A DNA stretch of 6,541 bases from Acidithiobacillus ferruginosus. Its GTDB lineage: Bacteria > Pseudomonadota > Gammaproteobacteria > Acidithiobacillales > Acidithiobacillaceae. Where the stretch lies: contig NZ_JABBDR010000192.1 of the NCBI RefSeq assembly GCF_018854495.1, positions 1 to 6,541 on the forward strand, written 5' to 3'. A program made the position numbers and the translations under genes. The notes under the pieces were generated by a model. The model saw only the letters and a program-made list of their open reading frames with translations, was not told the origin of the DNA and did not search any database. Every line of letters starts with the position of its first letter. Position 1 is the stretch's first letter. Positions 1-5,035 of the stretch are shown here, one piece after another.

Positions 1-1
1 G

Positions 2-433
2 AATATCAACACACCCGGGTTTTGGGCCGATAATAACGGGTACTCTGGCACCACGGATACCTTCACCGCCGGCAGCCGGATTATCCTGGGCACGGCTTTC
101 GGCTCGGCCAATATCGGCTGGGGATGCTCGCCGAACGGCGCGATTGCGGCGAATGCCAATGGGAGTGGGCAGGTGCTGGCGTGCCAGGGTGGGACGTGGC
201 AGGCGATGGGGGGGGGTGATAGTTTGCAGCAACAGTTTACTTTCCCAAATGGATCCGATGGGACCTGGGGTATCGGTAACTGGCATTTCTGTGCATTAAC
301 TGGTTATGGACAATACGGTAATGCTTATGTTCAAGTGTATCCGGTTGGCGGACCATATCCTGGCGGGACGTATGCTTGGGACTTCCAATCGCAATCACCT
401 AATATCAACGCGGCCGTTGTCTCGTGCTTCTAA
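2..433 (+). CDS. pilV: PilV-like type IV pilus minor pilin / tip adhesin, C-terminal part (5' end outside window)
   Basis: Only the last 143 codons are present; the frame enters at base 2 and ends at TAA 431-433. The peptide is rich in Gly, Asn, Ser and Thr and contains WGCSPNGAIAANANGSG, then QVLACQGGTW. A Cys...Gly...Cys-Gln-x-Gly-x-Trp block of this kind is typical of plasmid PilV proteins just before their exchangeable C-terminal segments. In that family the N-terminal pilin body is fixed and the C-terminal segment at the pilus tip selects the recipient cell in conjugation. Here the segment after the block (about 75 residues) is rich in aromatics, Gly and Pro and has two Cys (in HFCAL and SCF) that could form a disulfide. 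GC content falls sharply after the block. No rci-type recombinase or second C-terminal cassette is in the window. It could instead be a tail-fibre-like or other secreted protein, but the Cys-Gln-x-Gly-x-Trp block favours PilV. Confidence 0.6.
   Translation, partial: NINTPGFWADNNGYSGTTDTFTAGSRIILGTAFGSANIGWGCSPNGAIAANANGSGQVLACQGGTWQAMGGGDSLQQQFTFPNGSDGTWGIGNWHFCALTGYGQYGNAYVQVYPVGGPYPGGTYAWDFQSQSPNINAAVVSCF
181..199 (+). other. Shufflon crossover (sfx)-like site inside pilV
   Basis: The 19 bases GTGCCAGGGTGGGACGTGG encode (in frame, from the second base) Cys-Gln-Gly-Gly-Thr-Trp. The R64-type sfx site, GTGCCAATCCGGTNNNTGG, sits at the same place in the protein (Cys-Gln-Ser-Gly-x-Trp); 11 of its 16 defined bases match here. 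Base composition changes directly after the site, as expected at a fixed/variable boundary. No inverted or direct second copy was found in this window, so activity is not shown; a second copy could lie upstream. Confidence 0.4.
208..216 (+). repeat. Homopolymer of nine G inside pilV coding sequence
   Basis: Nine consecutive G lie in frame as ATG GGG GGG GGT GAT (206-220). Gain of one G gives ATG GGG GGG GGG TGA, an immediate stop followed by TAG. Loss of one G reads out of frame for about 30 codons to a TAA. Runs of this length are prone to slipped-strand change and are a known basis of phase-variable surface proteins; whether this one varies is inference. Confidence 0.75.
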
Positions 434-602
434 TGTAAAAACTATTTAGTAGACGCAATTGCAATATAGAGTAAAGTAAAATTTACGGCTTCGATTGGTT
501 AATGCGGGGGCGGGCTTTCCTAGACCTGGAACTATGCTGGCGACTTTTATTTTATTATAATGTTTCCGGTGTATAGATTGGCAGAAATCAATGAAATGCC
601 AT

Positions 603-637
603 TTGGCTACTGAGCAATGCCTTTTTTCAGTAGCCAA
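603..637. terminator. Perfect 11-bp inverted repeat at the end of the glycosyltransferase remnant
   Basis: TTGGCTACTGA (603-613) pairs with TCAGTAGCCAA (627-637) around a 13-base loop. On the minus strand the far arm begins inside the last codons of the glycosyltransferase-like gene and the near arm contains its TAG stop. It lies between two convergent reading frames (pilV on plus, this gene on minus), a good place for a bidirectional terminator. There is no T-run after either arm (the six T lie largely in the loop), so it is not a textbook intrinsic terminator. Confidence 0.4.
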
Positions 638-1472
638 GTGTACGCATTTTGTGCCCATTCTGAATTGACGCCGAGAGTTGTTCCGACCTTGGTAATGGCT
701 TTCCTATTGTTCGCAATGTTCATCAACATCCATTTGTGCTTAAAATCATCCCGCGCCATTATCAATTGCTGTGATAAATCGTGACGGTATACCCAAATAT
801 CTAACGCGCCGTGCTTGAGCTTCATAGCCGGATTACCGAAACTCTTAATAGTGCATCTTGCCCATTTAAGGTCAGCCTGATCAAACACCACAAACTGCGG
901 TTTCTGACTGCGTGGCAGTGCCGCGGCACTGAACCAAAACTGATCGTCCCCGCTGGATAGGCGCGGGATAATGTATCCCATATTGCAGCTCAACGGCCTT
1001 GCCGTAATCCCTTCGTTGGAGGCCATACCAAGTAGTGGCGCGTCAGCTTCAAAATATTGTCCATATCCATTATAGAGGTTATGCGTGACAAACCACTTGG
1101 CTAGGGAATGAGTACCAGCCCAGTTGGAGGTGTAGCGCCAATTGGCATGATCTATAGCGGCCAATCCAAACATGACATATCCGATCAACGTGATTAACAG
1201 CAGTAATTTTGTGAGATCGCTGCCCGCAAACCAGCGAACGGCACCAAATGTAACCAGTGCCACGATGGCCAAATAAAAGACATTGACCAAAAAACGTGAC
1301 GCCCAGATACCATGGGCAAAGTTTGTCAGCACAAAAGCCGTTGCAATGATGCCTATGGATAACCCAGAAAATGCCAGCAACACCTTTACGGCTGGGCTGA
1401 CCAGTCGCCTCGCCTGAAATGAAAGGCTTACTACGCCGCACAAGCTAACGAGGTAAACGCCCCAGAGCATCC
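607..1472 (-). pseudogene. C-terminal half of a glycosyltransferase-like (GT39/ArnT-type) membrane protein, front lost at an IS end
   Basis: The remnant has about four hydrophobic segments (near MLWGVYLVSLCGVVSLSF, LLAFSGLSIGIIATAFVLTNF, FLVNVFYLAIVALVTFGAV and LLLLITLIGYVMFGLAAI) and then a soluble domain of about 165 residues. Inside that domain HNLYNGYGQYFEADAPLL, ITARPL and, further on, FVVFDQADL resemble the C-terminal extracytoplasmic domain of polytopic glycosyltransferase-family proteins, which usually run to 500-600 residues with eight or more helices. The N-terminal helices and the catalytic Asp-rich first loop are absent. Upstream sequence changes at 1473 to an IS21-like end. The frame stays open into that end to a GTG at 1551 (314 codons), so a hybrid product is possible; the first ATG within the remnant is at 1470 and has no good ribosome site. 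Fold class is moderately supported, exact substrate unknown. Confidence 0.55.
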
Positions 1473-1690
1473 TGTTAACGGACAAAAAAGTATCATCCTG
1501 GATCAGCCGTATCCCATTGATTCTACGTTTTGAACAATTTCCCCGTTTCACGAAGTATCATCCTGAGTAGCCCCACCGCCTTTGCCGACCCTGTGATGGT
1601 GGACAATAAAGTTTCATCCTGGCGCCTACGGGCATCCCTTGTGCTTGCGCTACACCCAATGACATATAAGCAGCGTTTGCAGTCATTCAG
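1473..1690. mobile_element. Remnant end of an IS21-like insertion sequence
   Basis: The element begins TGTTAACGGACAAAAAAG at 1473, directly where glycosyltransferase coding sequence stops. Three same-direction copies of AAGTWTCATCCTG follow within 150 bases. A TG...CA terminus with several internal copies of the terminal repeat is characteristic of the IS21 family. No istA or istB product can be recognised in any frame, and no matching inverted end occurs near 1690, where sequence passes into a ubiD-like gene. I therefore read this as a single surviving end. Whether it is the istA-side or istB-side end cannot be told, and the inner boundary is approximate (1683-1695). Confidence 0.5.
1480..1622. 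repeat. Three direct repeats of AAGTWTCATCCTG (multiple terminal repeats)
   Basis: Copies are AAGTATCATCCTG at 1488-1500 and 1553-1565, and AAGTTTCATCCTG at 1609-1621, with start-to-start spacing of 65 and 56 bases. The outer two extend further: bases 1480-1501 and 1601-1622 match at 20 of 22 positions, sharing GGACAA before the core. Such reiterated ends bind the transposase in IS21-family elements. Confidence 0.7.
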
Positions 1691-1898
1691 AAATTTCAAA
1701 GAGCATGGCGGGGCCGATTCTGGTCGGTGGCGCAACCGGGATACCAGCCCCAATGCGTTTGTAGATCCCCGCCAATTCGGCATGGGCATCGACAGCTTTA
1801 GATGTAGTGCTGAGATGGCCCGGTAGTGTTGAGAGAAATGCCCAAGCATCTCGTAGATCCCGGATATCTTGGGCCGCCGATACGGTTGTTGACGACAA
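1683..1898 (-). pseudogene. N-terminal stub of a UbiD-family (LpdC/VdcC-like) decarboxylase
   Basis: The 71-residue frame contains QDIRDLRDAWAFLSTLPGHL, then VDAHAELAGIYKRIGAG, then PPTRIGPAMLFE. This order matches the start of UbiD-type non-oxidative aromatic acid decarboxylases, whose members run to about 440-500 residues and use prenylated FMN made by UbiX. Similarity stops after the Phe-Glu at 1695; three foreign codons then lead to TGA at 1683, and IS21-like sequence follows. The catalytic Glu-Arg-Glu residues and most of the prFMN site lie in the missing part, so this cannot be active. The start is unclear: TTG at 1898 gives MSSTTV, but the only strong ribosome site (AGGAGG, complement of 1917-1922) is 18 bases before it, nearer in-frame ATT 1913 and ATA 1910. 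It is the last gene of the minus-strand cluster, 49 bases after the VOC gene. Confidence 0.6.
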
Positions 1899-1947
1899 AG
1901 TTCGGTGTATAATCCGCCTCCTGAGTTGACTTTTTATTTGATTCTAT

Positions 1948-2418
1948 TCATTTTCTCATGCGGGCTGACCTGGACAATTCCCGTCCATCAGCGAACGACA
2001 GAAGTTTTGGATAGGCCACATCCCGTCCAAAGGGATTCGGCCATGGTCCCCACTCGGATTGGGGGACATCCACCCCCAGTTCCACAATATGGTCATCGGG
2101 ATCAACAAGGTAAAAAGACCGCATGACTGTATGGTTCACGGGCTCTAATATTCGCGCCCCGGCGGCCCGACAAGAGGCAAATAGCGCGGCCAGACTTTGT
2201 TCGTCCTCCACGTCGAGGCAAAAATGCGAGAAACCGGAGACCGGGAATAGCGCCCCAGTTTCCATCAAGGCCAAATCGTGGTGGTGCAAGCCCGCAGTGT
2301 AGAATTTCATGCCGGGCCGCTCGCCGACGGCGCGTAACCCCAGGATTCCGCGATAAAAGCGGTCAGAGACATCCAGACTGCGGACCGGCAGGGCTATATG
2401 GTTGATGCCATGTAACAT
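1948..2418 (-). CDS. VOC-family (glyoxalase/extradiol dioxygenase fold) metalloenzyme
   Basis: A complete 156-residue single-domain VOC protein made of two beta-alpha-beta-beta-beta units. The first opens with GINHIALPVRSLD followed by FYRGILGLRAVGERPG; the second holds GFSHFCLDVED and ends with FYLVDPDDHIVELG. His7, His65 and Glu113 occupy the places of the 2-His-1-carboxylate metal triad of extradiol dioxygenases and relatives, so a metal-dependent reaction is likely. The substrate is not given by sequence: ring-cleaving dioxygenase, glyoxalase, epimerase and thiol transferase activities all occur in the fold. The start at 2418 has GAGGTG six bases upstream; a longer frame to 2466 would overlap the upstream gene and was rejected. 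It lies 31 bases after the membrane-protein gene and ahead of the ubiD stub, a pairing that hints at aromatic-compound metabolism. Confidence 0.85.
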   Translation of the reverse strand: MLHGINHIALPVRSLDVSDRFYRGILGLRAVGERPGMKFYTAGLHHHDLALMETGALFPVSGFSHFCLDVEDEQSLAALFASCRAAGARILEPVNHTVMRSFYLVDPDDHIVELGVDVPQSEWGPWPNPFGRDVAYPKLLSFADGRELSRSARMRK

Positions 2419-2449
2419 TACTTCACCTCGTTTTCCTGAAAACTGTCCA

Positions 2450-3328
2450 CTAATAACCGCCGCCACGCACCAAATAGGTCTGTAGAGCCATCCATCCGGC
2501 TACGGCCATGGGCAGGGAGCTGATCAATCCTGGCGTGAGCACTGCCCATCGACTGGAACTGCCTCGGTGTTGAAGGATGCTGGCAACACCCGCTCCTGCG
2601 GCAAGCGACACGAGTAGCCATACCATGACGACCGTTGAAGCACCCGCGTAGAAGCGCAAATCCACCATTAGGGCGCCCAGGATCAGCACCCCCACATCGG
2701 CACTCGGCGAATCCCAACGCGAACCGCGGATCAGAAAAGAGAAAACAAGGGCCACGGCCAGCACTACGGCCAGTGCTGATCCAAACTGAGCCAGCAGGAT
2801 ACTGCCCGACAATGGCGCGACGAGCGCTAGCCCGACAGCTCCGACAAACAGCGTGGCCCCTGTGGATTTTTGATCCCGCTTGTCAGGAATAAGAGCAAGC
2901 CACAGAACGGACCACAGCCCCGCCACGGTGAGCCAAGCCAAGAAGGCGGCGAGCACGCTTTCTTGGCGCACGATTGGCCACAGTAGAATCCAAGCCGAGA
3001 CGCTCGCGGTCATTCCCCTCGCCCCATAGCGCCACCCTGGATGTTTACGGCGATCGGCTATAGCCACCACGATTCCGCCCACGAGGGCCAGCCAGGGCAA
3101 CCAGGACAACACTGTGCGTGGCGGGAAGGAAAAATCGCGATAGATCAGCGCATAGCCACCCAAAAACCCCCCTAATATTGCAGCCCCCCAGATGATGTTT
3201 CGCCAACTGGGATATTTGCGGGTTTTGTAATACGCGGCGACCACCATGAGCATGGCGACCACAGCGGGTAGCAGGGCACTATACAAAATCAAGGACCGAA
3301 CGAAACCGGATTGCCAGAGATTCCACAT
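2450..3328 (-). CDS. Uncharacterised integral membrane protein, about 9-10 helices
   Basis: The 292-residue protein is strongly hydrophobic. Likely helices lie near residues 13-33, 44-63, 73-91, 106-121, 125-147, 157-175, 180-200, 210-224, 231-252 and 263-284, with short loops rich in Arg and Lys (YKTRKYPSWR near 34-43, ADRRKHPGWRYGARG near 91-105, IPDKRDQKS near 147-155). I do not recognise a family: there is no ATP-binding site, no transporter signature and no cluster of metal-binding His or Cys. The start ATG at 3328 has GGGAGG eight bases upstream, and that ribosome site is part of a small hairpin. The gene sits between the YceI gene (62-base gap) and the VOC gene (31-base gap) in the same direction, so it is probably co-transcribed. 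Permease or membrane-bound enzyme roles are possible but not shown. Confidence 0.75.
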   Translation of the reverse strand: MWNLWQSGFVRSLILYSALLPAVVAMLMVVAAYYKTRKYPSWRNIIWGAAILGGFLGGYALIYRDFSFPPRTVLSWLPWLALVGGIVVAIADRRKHPGWRYGARGMTASVSAWILLWPIVRQESVLAAFLAWLTVAGLWSVLWLALIPDKRDQKSTGATLFVGAVGLALVAPLSGSILLAQFGSALAVVLAVALVFSFLIRGSRWDSPSADVGVLILGALMVDLRFYAGASTVVMVWLLVSLAAGAGVASILQHRGSSSRWAVLTPGLISSLPMAVAGWMALQTYLVRGGGY

Positions 3329-3335
3329 AAAGATT

Positions 3336-3356
3336 GCCTCCCAAAAGGAAGGAGGC
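3336..3356 (-). promoter_or_regulatory. Small hairpin that includes the ribosome site of the membrane-protein gene
   Basis: GCCTCC (3336-3341) and GGAGGC (3351-3356) can pair around a 9-base loop. In the minus-strand mRNA the second arm is GGAGGC, which is the ribosome-binding sequence eight bases before the ATG at 3328. Pairing would hide it and lower translation unless opened. The stem is only six pairs, so the effect may be modest. Confidence 0.35.
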
Positions 3357-3359
3357 GCC

Positions 3360-3388
3360 GGCCTTGCTGGTCGGCACCCCAGAAGGCC
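3360..3388 (-). other. Intergenic stem-loop after the YceI gene
   Basis: GGCCTT plus CTGG (3360-3365, 3367-3370) pair with CCAG plus AAGGCC (3379-3388), giving ten pairs with one bulged G and an eight-base loop. It lies between the YceI stop and the next gene. No T-run follows on the minus strand, so partial termination, mRNA protection of the YceI message, or processing are all possible. Confidence 0.4.
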
Positions 3389-3390
3389 GC

Positions 3391-4035
3391 TCAGCCGGAC
3401 GTGCGGACGCCCTCGATATTCACATGCAGGTGCACCGTATTGGCGATCATGCCCGCATAGGCATCCATGCCGAAGTCGCTGCGCTGGATGGTGGTGGTGG
3501 CCTCATAGCCGGAGAGATACCCACCCCAGGGCTTGGGCAACGCCGGCACCGGCCCGGCACCGATTTCCCGCACCTGGAAGGTCACCGGCCGCGTCACGCC
3601 ATGAATGGTCAGTTTCCCATACAGTTGTCCGCTCTCTTTACCCGTGGGTTGATAGCGTGTACTGACGAATGTGATGTTCGGGAACTCCCGGACATTGAAA
3701 AAGTCCGGCCCACGTAAATCGTGATCCCTAAGAGCGAAGTTGGTATTGATGCTGGCTGCGGGAATACGGAGGTTCACTTTGTCCCCCGCAGGATTTGCGG
3801 GATTGAAGGTATAACTGCCAGACAGTTTATCGAAACGGCCCACCACCACCGCCACCCCGGCATGGCCGATGGTGAACCACGCCAGAGAATGGTCCGGATC
3901 AATTCGATATGACCCGGCCGGGCTCGCGTCCAACCGATGATAGGCCGCGGCGTCAGCGAGTGATACCAGTGATGTGGACAAGGCGACGGAAAGGATGGCG
4001 GTTCTCAGTGCAATAGAAACTTTGTTCGGTAACAT
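3391..4035 (-). CDS. YceI-family periplasmic lipid-binding protein
   Basis: The 214-residue product begins with a signal peptide: positively charged start (Lys5, Arg11), hydrophobic core near residues 13-26 and an Ala-Asp-Ala cleavage site near residue 29. The mature part has the YceI lipocalin-like beta-barrel landmarks in order: GSYRIDPDHSLAWFTIGHAG, then VGRFDKLSGSY, DLRGPDFFNVREFPNITFVS, GKLTIHGVTRPVTFQV and QRSDFGMDAY near the end. Family members bind long isoprenoid or fatty chains in the barrel, commonly in the periplasm; the ligand here is unknown. Length agrees with exported members (about 190-220 residues). The ATG at 4035 has AGAGGAG seven bases upstream. It follows the CDGSH gene by 33 bases and is followed by a stem-loop. 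Confidence 0.93.
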   Translation of the reverse strand: MLPNKVSIALRTAILSVALSTSLVSLADAAAYHRLDASPAGSYRIDPDHSLAWFTIGHAGVAVVVGRFDKLSGSYTFNPANPAGDKVNLRIPAASINTNFALRDHDLRGPDFFNVREFPNITFVSTRYQPTGKESGQLYGKLTIHGVTRPVTFQVREIGAGPVPALPKPWGGYLSGYEATTTIQRSDFGMDAYAGMIANTVHLHVNIEGVRTSG

Positions 4036-4068
4036 GGCAATGCTCCTCTATCAATTCGGAAGAAGCGG

Positions 4069-4296
4069 TCACTCAGCCGGCAGGCTTTTATGAGTGCCGT
4101 CGCAGAAAGGGCGGTTGGCGGAGTGACGGCAGGCACAAATGGCTACCGTTTTCGGCTCGGCGATATCCACGGCGAAGGGCTCCACGCCGCTACCCTGGTG
4201 CGTCCCATCGCAGAAAGGCAAGTTTGCGGAGCGCCCGCAAGCGCAGAAATAGTGGCTGCCTGGTTCCAGGCTCATCACGTAAGGTGTTGGGTTCAT
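4069..4296 (-). CDS. Small double-CDGSH iron-sulfur protein
   Basis: A 75-residue protein almost wholly made of two CDGSH motifs. The first is CACGRSANLPFCDGTH (ligands Cys18, Cys20, Cys29, His33), the second CACRHSANRPFCDGTH (Cys54, Cys56, Cys65, His69). Each three-Cys one-His set holds a redox-active, acid-labile [2Fe-2S] cluster. There is no signal peptide or membrane anchor, so it should be a soluble cytoplasmic protein, acting in electron transfer or cluster donation; its partner is unknown. ATG 4296 is chosen because GGAGGT lies four bases upstream; the adjacent ATG at 4299 would be only one base away, and the frame start at 4320 has no ribosome site. It is the first gene of the operon below the shared MarR-type operator. 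Confidence 0.93.
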   Translation of the reverse strand: MNPTPYVMSLEPGSHYFCACGRSANLPFCDGTHQGSGVEPFAVDIAEPKTVAICACRHSANRPFCDGTHKSLPAE

Positions 4297-4353
4297 CATG
4301 ACCTCCATAAAATTAAGCATCTCATCTGATACGCATCCATATAGTTACAATGC

Positions 4354-4369
4354 GTACTATATAGATAGC
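4354..4369 (-). promoter_or_regulatory. Operator-like palindrome over the operon promoter
   Basis: GTACTATATAGA (4354-4365) is built on the palindrome CTATATAG (4357-4364) and matches the marR promoter element GTCCTATATAGA (4904-4915) at 11 of 12 bases. It overlaps the candidate -10 of the CDGSH operon. Flanking it are inverted copies of AACTATATGG (4337-4346 on minus, 4390-4399 on plus). Confidence 0.5.
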
Positions 4370-4390
4370 ACAACAAATGTTTGCATGCAA
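4362..4390 (-). promoter_or_regulatory. Candidate sigma-70 promoter of the CDGSH-YceI-membrane protein-VOC operon
   Basis: On the minus strand TTGCAT (4390-4385) and TATCTA (4367-4362) are separated by 17 bases, about 65 bases before the CDGSH start codon. The -35 lies inside the perfect 14-bp palindrome GTTTGCATGCAAAC and the -10 touches the CTATATAG operator-like element. The assignment rests on sequence only; a slightly shifted -10 (TATATA) is possible. Confidence 0.4.
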
Positions 4391-4392
4391 AC
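4379..4392. promoter_or_regulatory. Perfect 14-bp palindrome GTTTGCATGCAAAC
   Basis: The sequence equals its own reverse complement and lies between marR and the CDGSH gene, over the candidate -35. It is a plausible binding site for a dimeric regulator distinct from the CTATATAG element. Confidence 0.45.
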
Positions 4393-4402
4393 TATATGGG
4401 GT

Positions 4403-4885
4403 TTACTCCTGAAATCGGCTTCGCAGCGCGCGCAGGGTGCGGCGCACCTGCTCCAAATCATTCGCATCTACGTCCGCGAAGGCCTGCCTGAGATAGGCGA
4501 TATGGGCGGGGAATACTCGGGAAAAAATGACTTCGCCTTCGGGGGTCAGAACGGCACGAAAACTGCGTCGATCACCCACCGGGACCTCCCTGCGAACCAA
4601 GCCTTTTTCATCGAGGCGATCGATGATGCCGGTCAGGGTTCCCTTGGTGATCAAGGTTTTTTGGGCAAGCTGGGTGAGGGGCATTCCCTGGGTGTTACCT
4701 AAGGTAGCAATGACATCAAACTGCGCTGGCGTAAGGCCCAGTTGCCGGACATGGGTGGCGGAGTAGGCGGAAAAAGCATGGTAGGCTTGGGCAAGCTCTC
4801 GCAGGACGGCGAGAAAAGGCTCCTGGGTTGTGGCCTTCGGCGTAGATTCCCCGGTCGTTCCGTCACGCATCCTCATCCTCACCAT
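4403..4885 (-). CDS. MarR-family transcriptional regulator
   Basis: The 160-residue protein has the MarR layout: N- and C-terminal dimer helices (about 22-48 and 122-158) around a winged helix-turn-helix near 51-118. Within it LTPAQFDVIATLG, then LTQLAQKTLITKGTLTGIID (recognition helix about 79-93), then RLDEKGLVRRE and DRRSFRAVLTPEG form the helix-turn-helix and wing, with the conserved Asp105-Arg106-Arg107 at the wing tip. There is no cysteine, so it is not a thiol-based OhrR-type sensor; a small ligand, often phenolic in this family, is more likely. ATG 4885 is preceded only by a weak GGAA; ATG 4870, after GGTGAGG, is an alternative start giving 155 residues. The shared operator before marR and before the CDGSH operon suggests autoregulation and control of that operon. 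Confidence 0.92.
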   Translation of the reverse strand: MVRMRMRDGTTGESTPKATTQEPFLAVLRELAQAYHAFSAYSATHVRQLGLTPAQFDVIATLGNTQGMPLTQLAQKTLITKGTLTGIIDRLDEKGLVRREVPVGDRRSFRAVLTPEGEVIFSRVFPAHIAYLRQAFADVDANDLEQVRRTLRALRSRFQE

Positions 4886-4902
4886 GTTGTTTCCAGTTAG
4901 AA

Positions 4903-4918
4903 AGTCCTATATAGAACT
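4903..4918 (-). promoter_or_regulatory. Operator-like palindrome in the marR promoter
   Basis: AGTCCTATATAGAACT is a 16-bp palindrome with one mismatched pair, centred on CTATATAG. It covers the -10 hexamer of marR, where a bound dimer would block RNA polymerase. The next 12 bases, AACTATTTGGGG (4915-4926), resemble AACTATATGGGG at 4390-4401 in the operon control region. Confidence 0.55.
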
Positions 4919-4936
4919 ATTTGGGGCGAACGTCAA
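4908..4936 (-). promoter_or_regulatory. Sigma-70 promoter of marR
   Basis: On the minus strand TTGACG (4936-4931) and TATATA (4913-4908) are 17 bases apart, close to consensus. Transcription would begin near 4901, giving a short leader to the start codon at 4885 or 4870. Confidence 0.6.
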
Positions 4937-5035
4937 AGGGGACTCTAGGGCTCGAATTCCGCGATTGATATCGGAAGCGAGTAGTCAAGTATCGTAGGGC
5001 TGCCTACACGCCGGCGGAAGTGGGACAAGTACGCC

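Noticed and set aside
553..561. TATAAT at 556-561 as a plus-strand promoter
   Set aside because: No acceptable -35 lies 15-19 bases upstream and no plus-strand gene follows; the area is simply AT-rich.
1488..1621. CRISPR-like array from the three 13-base repeats
   Set aside because: Only three short repeats with unequal spacing and diverged ends, in an IS21-like terminus; no cas gene.
1530..1850. Open frames on both strands across the IS remnant (about 98 and 108 codons)
   Set aside because: They cross the IS/ubiD junction, show no transposase motif, and overlap the ubiD stub in other frames.
2419..2466. Longer start for the VOC protein (ATG at 2466, 16 extra residues)
   Set aside because: It overlaps the upstream gene, adds non-VOC sequence before GINHIALPV, and the ATG at 2418 has a good ribosome site.
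3246..3912. Plus-strand open frames opposite the membrane-protein and YceI genes
   Set aside because: They are shadows of high-GC minus-strand genes with strong family matches; Arg/His/Pro-rich translations are typical of antisense frames.
4297..4320. Longer start for the CDGSH protein (ATG at 4320)
   Set aside because: No ribosome site precedes it, whereas GGAGGT sits just upstream of ATG 4296.
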